From Pseudoips prasinana (taxonomy: Eukaryota; Arthropoda; Insecta; Lepidoptera; Nolidae): a stretch of DNA of 64,000 nt. This document shows, one piece after another, positions 55,590 through 64,000 of the stretch; positions within the stretch are counted from its first letter, which is position 1; each line of letters begins with the position of its first letter. The position numbers were made by a program, and so were the translations under genes. The DNA lies in the NCBI GenBank assembly GCA_951640165.1, contig OX621242.1, positions 26,656,001 through 26,720,000 on the forward strand, read 5' to 3'. The notes below the pieces were generated by a model. The model worked only from the letters and a program-made list of their open reading frames with translations, searched no databases and had not been told where the DNA came from.

Positions 55590-56357
55590 GCCTGCGCACA
55601 CGCCGGTGGTCGTGTTTTATAGGCGCCGGCCGGCAGAGCTCGGCGTCGCACGGTGAGGCGGCCGCTTGCGGGGAGGCCACGCCCAGTATGACGTAAAGAT
55701 GCCTCGAGCGTTCGGGAGTTGTAGATTTTGTTACATAGTGCTATAACTTTGCTACTAGCATCCGTTCTTTGCATTATTCCTTATAGTTACCCTGGTTCTG
55801 CAGTTCCTTTCATATTTAAAGGCATTGAAAAACGTTGAGACCTAAGTTAGACGACATAAGCAAGATTTTTACAAAGATACGTTCCTCAAAGTTGGCCCAA
55901 CTTGCTTTTATTTCCTATTGGTAGGTTAAAAAGCGGTCGGTGTTAAGTATAGCTAATGTCGTGTATTTAATCTTAGCTATACCTCTTTTCGCCAATGTTA
56001 AATGAAATAGGTGACAATTATAGTTGCTAGCCTGATATAGTTTCCTTGGCTGACTACGTCGTTGCTATTCTGCAGTGCTTATTGTTCGTAATGTATCGAA
56101 GTTAGAACCCAAATGTTAAGACCTCTTCTATTACTTTAACCTTTTTTTAATATTTTGTATATTTTACTTCTTTTTCTATGTAAGAAAAGAAAAATTAAAA
56201 TTAGTTATCATTTTTGCACCATTCTCTCAAGAGCTTTTATTTTAAAGGAGGCAAATAATTTAAGAATTTAATTATTTCCTGCATTTTATTATTTCCTTAG
56301 CCTTTTCCAAGAGCTATGGATAATACAAATAAATAAATTTGTGTTGAAAATACTATT

Positions 56358-56738
56358 GGCTACCCCTTGGTCTAGCGGTAGCGTGTTCACCCGCAGAAAA
56401 CGAGGCCCTGGGTTCAAATCCCGGGTCGGGCCAAAAAGTGATTTTGGGACTTTTCTGTAAAAAGAAATATTTCTCAGCATCAGCCCGAAATTTGGGAGTT
56501 GGCGGTATTTTACCCCCGTGCCTCGGAGAGCATGTAAAGCCAACGGTCCTGTACCTGACCTCTTTCCGGTCGCGTCGCCTAAGCGTCCCATCGGATCATG
56601 AGAGTGATAGAATAGAAAGTGCTCCTGTGTCTGCGCACACACTTGAGCACTATAATATGTCCCGCGCAGATGGCTAATCTCTGTTGAGACTGGCCGCCGT
56701 GGTCGAAATTCGGCTAGGAGGACATTATTTATTATTAA
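56358..56738 (+). repeat. tRNA-headed SINE, duplicate of 44610-44989
   Basis: The same SINE insertion inherited through the segmental duplication, with only a few base differences. Confidence 0.78.
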
Positions 56739-56817
56739 TTCAAGGATGATGTGGGCTAATATTCATAATAATATTTTAAAAAACATTCGTATGAACGATT
56801 AAACAAAAATGTGTAGT

Positions 56818-57162
56818 TGTCACAGGTTTGCACGAACAAACACAAGTCAAAACGAAACTGTCTTTATTGAATGCAATACTTTTACTACTAACAAACTATA
56901 GTATACTACAGAACAGGGAGCGGGACCCCGTGCGTGTGCTAGCGTATAACTGGTACTCAGAGCTGTCCGACCAGGAAGGTCCGAAGGTGAAGCAGTCCGA
57001 GAGCGCAGTTAACTCTGCCTGCGCACACGCCGGTGGTCGTGTTTTATAGGCGCCGGCCGGCAGAGCTCGGCGGCGCACGGTGGGGCGGCCGCTTGCGGGG
57101 AGGCCATGCCCAGTATAACGTAAAGATGCCTCGAGCACTCGGGAGTTGTAGATTTTGTTACA
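56818..57162 (-). repeat. Intact gypsy 1 LTR (empty LINE site)
   Basis: The only uninterrupted LTR of the four. It holds a single GCCTGCGCACA at 57017-57027, exactly where the three LINE copies sit in the others. It has 7 more bases than the left LTR of unit 1. Confidence 0.88.
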
Positions 57163-58022
57163 GTCTCCCCCTCTGGATCTGAAGTCGTCCCGACGATGAT
57201 CCAGCAAGTGGCTCCAGGTTTTGCTTTCGCGGTCGTCCTCTCTTCCGCAGGGGCTGTACAGGAGCTGGTAGCATGGATGACTCGCCGACATAAGGCACCA
57301 AAGCTGAGGAGTGATATACCCCAATCACAACGTCTGACTTTTGTGGATCAGCAATTTCGTAAGAGGATGGACCGTGCCGTTTTTTGATAATGTAGGGTCC
57401 ATCACGACGTGGTGCGAATTTGTTACTTACACCCCGTGCGGCATTACTCAATGTATGGGTTGTAGCAAGTACCAGTTCACCAGGATGTCAGAAGACAACT
57501 GGCGAACTCTACAGGATGTTCGTCTTCACCCTTCTCTTGGACCAAAACTGCTCCTATTGCATAAGAGCTGGCGTCGCTTTTGATCATGTATGGTTTGGTT
57601 TCATCGGCTTGCCTCAAAATTGGAGCAGAAGTTAGACGATACTTCAACTCATTGTAGGCGTTTTTCTGTTCCTCTGTCCACTCCCAACTAACATTCTTCT
57701 TTGTTAGGCGAGTCAGGGGTTCCGCAATTTTCGCAAAGTTCTCAATGAACCTCCTATACCACGAGCATGTCTGCAGGAATACAACTAGATTGAGTTTGAG
57801 GGCGCGGGTAGCTTTGCGATAGCTGCAGTCTTCTCAGGGTCTACTTGGAGACCGTTCGGTGTGATATAGTGTCCCAAGTATTTGATGGTTGAACAACAGA
57901 AATGACATTTTCCATCATTCGCAGTAAGGCCAAATTATTTTAGCTGATTGAATACCTTTTGCAAGTCTTCCAAATGTCGTTCGTCATGATGTCTGGATTC
58001 GGCCCCACGTTGGGTGCCAGAT
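57163..58022 (-). pseudogene. Gypsy 1 duplicate pol remnant
   Basis: The same integrase C-terminus (57451-57163) and RNase H relics as in unit 1, less part of the RT. Confidence 0.82.
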
Positions 58023-58226
58023 TGTCACAGGTTTGCACGAATAAACACAAGTCAAAACGAAACTGTCTTTATTGAATGCAATACTTTTACTACTAACAAA
58101 CTATAGAGTACTACAGAACAGGGAGCGGGACCCCGTGCGTGTGCTAGCGTATAACTGGTACTCAGAGCTGTCCGAGCAGGAAGGTCGAAGCAGTCCGAGA
58201 GCGCAGTTAACTCTGCCTGCGCACAC

Positions 58227-59370
58227 TTTTTTTTTTTTTTTTTTTTTTTTTAACGTGACGCGTGCAGTTAGCCTCTCGGCTTTTACTGCTTCACCGGACA
58301 GTAGGGGTGAGCGTGGGCTCTAACCGGCCTAGCAAATATAAACTACAAACTAAGTACCCGCGCCGGAGGGCGCCCCCTGTGGGGCTCGAACCTCGGCTCT
58401 GGGCGGATACTGACGTGGAGAGGGCAAGATGTCGTAGTTTTAGGGGATTTTGTGCAACTGTCGCTCTATGTTAATGCGCGACGCGGGCCTCGCTACCGGT
58501 TTAGGTCCGGAGCGGGCATTCATCGGATCGAATGCAAACTAAGGGTCATGGAGGACGCTGGTGGTCGCGACGCGTTCGCGGTCGTACTCGCGTCCGGCGA
58601 GTACGAAATATCGGTTGTGCAGTGTTGCGAGAGTCTCTAATCGATTTGATGTGCTCAAGGTAAACAGTGGTCTCGTCGTCCGGTTCGTCTAGGACGTGCT
58701 TCGGACGACGGTGCTTAATTGTGAGTCGGAGGGGAGTGTAATTGATCGCCTGTACCACCAATTTACTTGGATGGTGTGTGGCAGAGTCAAAATACCTTTT
58801 GGACGTTTGCTTCATCCATTGCCTGATGGTAGGCAATTGGAGATCGGCATGGAGTCTTTTGTTACGGACGAACCATGGTGCGCCCACGGCTCGTCGCATA
58901 AACTTGTTCTGGACTACCTGTAGGAGGTGGATGAGATGTTCCTTAGCGTGCGCGAAGACCGGGCTCGCATAGGTCATCATGGGTCGAATGCACGTCTTGT
59001 AAATTCTCACCTTGTTTTCAAGGGACATTTTACTGCGTGCATTCAGGAGGCTGTGTAATCGATAAAGGGCAAATGAGGCACGGTTGCGAGCGTATCTCAG
59101 ATGGTCCTTGAAGTTTAACTTCTGATCGAGGCTCACTCCCAAGTATTTGGTTTTCCTCTCCCAGGGGATCGGTTTACCAAACATTCGGACGGGATCTGTG
59201 GTGGGCGCGCGGTTTACCCTAGAGAAGAGCACGGCTGCGCTCTTGGTCAGGTTGACTTCGATCCTCCATTTCCTGAACCATTTGCCGAGGGCATCGGCTG
59301 AGGATTGGAGTTCTCGGTGGATGGCTGACGGGTCCCTACTGGAGTAGTAGAGAGCTGTGTCGTCAGCGAA
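58227..59370 (-). mobile_element. Jockey-like LINE copy 3, 5'-truncated
   Basis: Bounded by GCCTGCGCACAC (58215-58226, 59371-59382) in the right LTR of unit 2. The 5' truncation is at FADDTALYYSS, shorter than copies 1 and 2. Its sequence is visibly more diverged (for example HVLDEPDDETTVYLEH against NVLDESDDEITVYLNQ). Confidence 0.87.
58546..59370 (-). pseudogene. C-terminal RT region of LINE 3
   Basis: Begins at the palm motif FADDTALYYSS and runs uninterrupted to RPRTRRDHQRPP. All upstream RT and the endonuclease are missing. Confidence 0.85.
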
Positions 59371-59684
59371 GCCTGCGCACACGCCGGTGGTCGTGTTTTA
59401 TAGGCGCCGGCCGGCAGAGCTCGGCGGCGCACGGTGGGGCGGCCGCTTGCGGGGAGGCCACGCCCAGTATGACGTAAAGATGCCTCGAGCACTCGGGAGT
59501 TGTAGATTTTGTTACATAGTGCTATAACTTTGCTACTAGAATCCGTTCTTTGCATTATTCCTTATAGTTACCCTGGTTCCGCAGTTCCTTTCATATTTAA
59601 AGGCATTGAAAAACGTTGAGACCTAAGTTAGACGACATAAGCAAGATTTTTACAAAGATACGTTCCTCAAAGTTGGCCCAACTT

Positions 59685-60980
59685 CAACGATAAGACAACA
59701 AAGATTAATAATAAAATCAAACTTTTCAGTATTCTAGAGGGAGGCAAGATGCCTATGAATTAAGTAATAATCTTGCTTCCTAAATAATGAGCTTTAAAAG
59801 TATTTTGAGACGTTTGGGAATTCATTTTCAAAAAAGTATAGGTAAGGAACATTTTTATATTTATGTTTAATTAAAGGTTCCACGAAACAAGAATACGATT
59901 TTACGTATCTTGCTTGGCAGATTAATAATAAAGTAATTTTGTTAGTATATACTGTCCATACTCAAAAATGTAGAAGTACTAAAATATTCCTAATATACGC
60001 ATGTGGATAAGAAATCGATATATCTAAAGTATAACCATATTTTATTATTCGAATGTTTTTACTGCAGTGCCAATGTGATTTAATGCAACGCAATAATTAT
60101 AATGTATATGCGCCAGCGATCGGAGTTGGTGCTTGTTCTCGAAAGCGTGAGTTTTGTTGTTTTACTTTGACGAGACGTCTGCATTCCGGCCTATCACAGC
60201 TATGGTTGGGGTTTTTTTTGGGGAGCCACTCCCCGAAAAAAGCTCAATTTTATACAATTTAATACGCTTTAACACCTATTTCTCAGAATATCAATAGCTG
60301 TCCTCCTTTCTTGAAGTCTGCAGTAACAATTCGATTTGGCTAAATTATATTAGACATTTATAAAAAACATGCACCCACCATTATAACTGTCTTTGCATCA
60401 CCACAGACCTTAAACTCTACTCTATTTGTCTATTAATTGATGCTGATGTGCTAACTAAGTAAAGATTACAGAGAGTAGACTACTTTGCATCAAAATTCCC
60501 TGCTTATGCAAGACTGTTCAGTATGTACTGAAACTAAAAGTTACTAGTAGTTCAATATATGTATATTCAGATACAATGTAAATTGTTTTATAAAAAATAA
60601 ACAGTAAGGAAACTCAGAAAGTTCCAGGTACAGAATATATTTGGAGATCTTTCAGCATGACAGGGAGACCTCTCTCTGAGAGACTGGTTTCCTAAGGATT
60701 TCCACATAATCGTTATAAGTGCGAGGTTATAATACGCAGAGAAATTCGAAAAGTCACCGGTGCGCCACAAATGTTTCGAATTTATGTGTGTACAATTTAT
60801 TGTGCGAATTTTTGATTTGGAGGCCACTGACTGCATAGACAAAGGGTCTAGCCACTAGGCTATCTCAATTTACAAGTGTAGGTAACTCATATGTATGTAT
60901 GTATAAATTAAGTCATATATATTAACCGAAAGATTTTCGAGCCTTTTAATTCGGTCGTATTGCAATATCCTTCCGTTTTT
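59685..60980. other. AT-rich region, no gene seen
   Basis: No coding frame or repeat family identified. GGGGTTTTTTTTGGGGAGCC at 60208-60227 is a low-complexity oddity. Confidence 0.45.
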
Positions 60981-60981
60981 T

Positions 60982-61030
60982 AGTGATTAATCTTAACCTT
61001 TTGATTTACTAAAGGTTAAGATTAATCACT
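60982..61030. repeat. Perfect 19-bp palindrome, 11-base loop
   Basis: AGTGATTAATCTTAACCTT 60982-61000 and inverted 61012-61030. Confidence 0.88.
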
Positions 61031-61134
61031 GACAAACTAAAGACGAAACTTACTAAAGACGAATTATATTAAACTGACTACCAATTCAAAACCAATTCAA
61101 AAAATTCTAGCGTCTTAAGTCAAGCCAATGTTAG

Positions 61135-61280
61135 CAGCATACCCGCGTTCCCGGAGCTCCTCCCTTCAGGGCGCCGGAAGAAGTCCACGGCAGGTTATGT
61201 TTAGTCGGCGCGAGTCCGACATACTCACCCGCAGACACTTTTTGCGGGTGGCATTCGTAGGCATAGCCCCTACCTTATAA
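61135..61280. repeat. GC-rich retroelement-like fragment
   Basis: CCCGGAGCTCCTCCCTTCAG, GCCGGAAGAAGTCCAC and TTTAGTCGGCGCGAGTCCG resemble the 3' region of insect non-LTR elements. Fragment only. Confidence 0.35.
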
Positions 61281-61375
61281 AAAAAAGTTGTGTTAGTAAG
61301 TTTCGTGTTAGTGAGTCAATATCAACCTTAACCCTTCGATATTCATATTAATCTCATTAAATTATTTATCCTAAA

Positions 61376-61560
61376 GGTTCTCGAGTGGCGACCACGAACC
61401 GGAAGACGCAGCGTGGGCAGGCCCCCTACAAGATGGACCGATGATCTTGTGCGGGTCGCTGGAAATCGCTGGATGCGGATAGCGCAAGCAGCAATTGTGG
61501 AGGCCTTTGGAGGAGGCCTTTATCAAGCAGTGGTCGTCTTTCGGCTGATATGATGATTTA
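61376..61560 (+). repeat. LINE 3' end
   Basis: GGTTCTCGAGTGGCGACCAC, GCAGGCCCCCTACAAGATGG and GGCGTCTTTCGG-like end (here GTCGTCTTTCGG), then TGATATGATGA. Best copy of this dispersed end. Confidence 0.62.
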
Positions 61561-63925
61561 TCCTAAAACCTAATTATTTCTAAGAAAAAGTATGGAAGTA
61601 CGAAAGTCCTAATTCGTCATTTATTCGCTAAATCTTTGTGACTAATAGATGGTATACGGTTTTTATAGCTCTCTGGAGGTATACTTCACCCTCTCTCCAT
61701 TTGATCAATGACCCGTCACTTATAAGATGTTCCTCTTTCACCCCGACAGACGTCTTAGTACTCTCTTGATGTCGCCACTTAGTATTCAGCAACAAGAACT
61801 TACGTATATTAACCATGAGTTTATAATAAAATGTATTTATAGACACCACGTAGTTCACGTATTTTTTTTGTATTTTTCATATAGCGGACTACTGCTGGAA
61901 GTTAAAAAGAAAGAATTAAAAGTAAAAAATATAGATAGTAATGAAATTTATAATAACTTATTGGTTTTATTTCCTTTATGATTGATTAAATATATTCTTA
62001 ACATAGGTTTATTTTTTTCTATTTCTTCAATTTATTTATGGTCTTTCAGTGTTTTTTCTGAATTAAATAACAATAATAGAAATTTCATAAAAATAATCAT
62101 GTTGAAGAATTAACTTAAAATGTTAGTTTTCTTTATTCGAATAAAACGACTCCAAGTTGCTATAAGAACATTTAATTTACTTTCAACCTTCAATTTTAAT
62201 ACCAGTGCCATTTACGAGCATAATTATTTTTTATTACAAACCATGTAATCCAATAAAACTACATGGTGGAGGTACTCTTCAGATTGTTAAAAAAATCAGT
62301 TTTTCGGAACGTGGATATACAACTGAACTACTACAAGTTGATTTAGGTTGAAAAGAAAAACTTTGTATGTTCTTGAGTGTCGTAAACGAATATTTAAGAT
62401 TCTTTAGGGATAAATTTACTCAGGGCAGTAAACGGCCGGAATGGAGAAGATTCTTACACAAGAAAGTTTTTGTTTTTTACGATATATAAATTAAGTAAAA
62501 ACAAAGACTTCACACAGACTTTAAAACGCGCTTGTATATAGTCAATACATAGTTGGTACAAGTTAAATATGCAGTATTAAGTGTGGTCTGAATTCGGCGT
62601 TTGTGTACCGAATGATGTGATACGTAAAAGAGGGTATGACATGTCAGGATTGTTAATAATTCTTAGTATGTAGCGAAGATGGCATCGAGATGTCGTCGAG
62701 AATATAAATCGTTTTGGTGGAAAAACTCCCTTATTAAAAAGGTTTCTTGACGTGCAGCACTGTGATAGCTGTATACCGGTATTAGCCCTTATCGGAGTCA
62801 CATGATCGCCCAGGAAAAACTATCCAAGTCAGAATAGAATTGTTTCACACAATATTTAAGTAGTTCTTGTGGTAAATTTGCTCAGAAAGGTATATAAAAG
62901 ATGGAAAATATATAGTGACAGTAAAGTAGGTGGTAGTTAATAGCGCTATCTATTCATTGAACTTAAATATATAGAAAACATGTTTGTGTAAAAAAAAAAT
63001 ATTGTTTTGGCTCCTCATACAAAATGCATGAGCTGATCGTTGCACTTGGCGACATGTATGACGAAAAACTAAATCTGTGGACTATCTCAATATTCATTTA
63101 TATTCACTTTATTATCAAAACTCGTATACATCCTATCTGCGGTCTTTTTTTACCACGAGGGTTCCTGATAATAATTCCTCCAGAGAGCTATAAAAATTTT
63201 ATTTATTCTTGATAGAAGGCTGCAGATAGTAGTGACTTTGCAACTGATAAACCTATTAGTAGTGGTTAGTTAATAGTCGTCCTGTTCTATCATGACGCTT
63301 ATTGATATTGAAAAGAAAATAGTGTATTGGAGAGCATGAGGAACATGCCCCGTAGATATGGCAACGTGCCGGATGTCTACTCGAGGGTTTTGTTACGGAA
63401 TCCACGACCGCCGGCAGAGTGGGGAGGCGCCAAGTCAGACACTCATTGAGTACAGACGGGATGCACACTGGCGACTACTAATACTCTGCTGCCGTGCAAT
63501 TACTAAATTACCGTTACAAAGCAGTGAGCTGTTAACGCATTCACTGCCTAGCGGTTTCTTACGGTGCCCTAAAATAAATACAATATCACAGTGCCCCGCC
63601 CGCACTATTGCGTTCATTCTAAACCATTTCAGTGTGCCCAAAACAACGAGCATGCGTTTTCGTACTGCTCTCATTGTATGTCCGAAATGCGTCTGTGCGT
63701 TTGTAAAGCTCTCGTCATATGCCGTCGACTCGTCTGTGCGTTTGCACAATAATCGTATAAAAAATATAAGAACCTATCAGAAGTTAGGGTCCATACCCAC
63801 TGTGGTTATTTTGACACTGTAGTTTTAACTTTTAACTGTAAATAAGTCATACCGGTATCTATTTTGTTACACAGATTTATATTGATGTCATAAAATGTTC
63901 GGTGAAGAAGTGGTAACGCGTAAAA
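61561..63925. other. No gene identified
   Basis: 62515-62830 holds dispersed-repeat motifs (GCGCTTGTATATAGTCA shared with 31890). The longest open frame, 63358-63822 (154 codons, plus), has scattered Cys and Arg, no domain I recognise, and overlaps an open minus frame. I do not call it a gene. Confidence 0.4.
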
Positions 63926-63983
63926 TATTTAAGTATTAATAATAGTAAGCTATTTTATTTAAGTATTAATAATAGTAAGCTAC
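63924..63983. repeat. Short tandem duplication
   Basis: AAGTATTAATAATAGTAAGC occurs twice, 32 bases apart, at the very end of the window. Confidence 0.75.
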
Positions 63984-64000
63984 TTATTGAATGTCGATAT

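Larger units (their letters stand above)
45070..55735 (-). mobile_element. Ty3/gypsy element 1 (internally deleted, with nested insertions)
   Basis: TAGT duplication at 45066-45069 and 55736-55739. The LTR core is about 340 bp (TGTCAC...TTACA on the plus strand). Left LTR 45070-46755 contains LINE copy 1. The internal region is 46756-47777. The right LTR 47778-55735 contains gypsy 2 and LINE copy 2. Next to the right LTR the minus strand reads TGGCGCCCAACGTGGGGC, the tRNA-Lys-type primer site; next to the left LTR it reads CCAGAGGGGGAGAC, the polypurine tract. The element therefore runs on the minus strand. Confidence 0.88.
44141..55903. repeat. Segmental duplication, unit 1
   Basis: Shares with 55904-59684 the order: GCTTTTATTTCCTATTGG, AT-rich leader, SINE, TAGT, gypsy LTR element, TAGT, about 165 bp of flank ending GGCCCAACTT. 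The units are adjacent head to tail. Unit 1 is long because it later received LINE and gypsy insertions. Confidence 0.85.
56818..59516 (-). mobile_element. Ty3/gypsy element 1, duplicate copy
   Basis: TAGT at 56814-56817 and 59517-59520. Left LTR 56818-57162 (345 bp, free of LINE), internal 57163-58022, right LTR 58023-59516 carrying LINE copy 3. The internal region shares unit 1's large deletion and has lost a further 160 bp or so near 57980. The primer site reads TGGCACCCAACGTGGGGC, one base changed from unit 1. Confidence 0.87.
55904..59684. repeat. Segmental duplication, unit 2
   Basis: Same order as unit 1 and directly abutting it. The end GGCCCAACTT at 59684 matches unit 1's end at about 55903. 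Beyond 59684 the sequence (CAACGATAAG) is new. Confidence 0.85.

Noticed and set aside
63358..63822. 154-codon plus-strand frame
   Set aside because: No recognisable domain, an overlapping open minus-strand frame, and no splice or neighbour support.

Overview
This window is animal nuclear DNA. It is AT-rich, has spliced genes with large introns, and is crowded with transposable elements. The mix of tRNA-headed SINEs, a 5S rRNA-like SINE, jockey-like and RTE-like LINE ends, Ty3/gypsy elements and a DD82E mariner points to an insect, most likely a moth or butterfly. The order is inferred from repeat style, not proven.

Left third (1-13.7 kb, minus strand): one host gene, a USP1-type ubiquitin-specific protease. 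Nine coding exons can be joined with consistent GT-AG sites and phases (13585 down to 287, about 554 codons). The Cys box, QQDAHE motif, both zinc-ribbon CxxC pairs and the His box are all visible. The last exon or exons, with the Asp/Asn box, lie off the left edge. Its introns hold a DD82E ('Sailor'-type) mariner with intact ends and a broken transposase, SINEs, a 5S-like SINE and several fold-back palindromes.

Middle (13.7-33.3 kb): no host gene seen. It holds a Helitron helicase remnant, LINE fragments, SINEs, two MITE families and a 1.1-kb DNA transposon with TIR CATAGCTGGGCA. The same transposon family recurs at 33312-39818, flanked by a perfect 8-bp duplication, but swollen to 6.5 kb. 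It carries about 5.2 kb of cargo: a 15-bp minisatellite with higher-order structure, a 90-bp tandem repeat and SINE pieces, all bracketed by a 250-bp direct repeat of the transposon's own interior.

Right (44.1-59.7 kb): a tandem segmental duplication, each unit carrying one internally deleted Ty3/gypsy element (tRNA-Lys-type primer site, TAGT duplication). Three of its four LTR copies carry a jockey-like LINE at exactly the same base position, with the same GCCTGCGCACA duplication but three different 5' truncations. The fourth LTR is the empty site. A second, young gypsy element (identical 155-bp LTRs; mdg1/412-like primer site; a small membrane-protein ORF ahead of gag; gag/pol joined by a likely +1 frameshift at UUU-CGA) is nested in one LTR, and its integrase is broken.

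59.7-64 kb: mostly unrecognised AT-rich sequence with a few repeat ends. A pattern running across the window is unrelated short inverted duplications (11-36 bp arms, usually 3-20 bp loops). One of them demonstrably interrupts a transposase reading frame.
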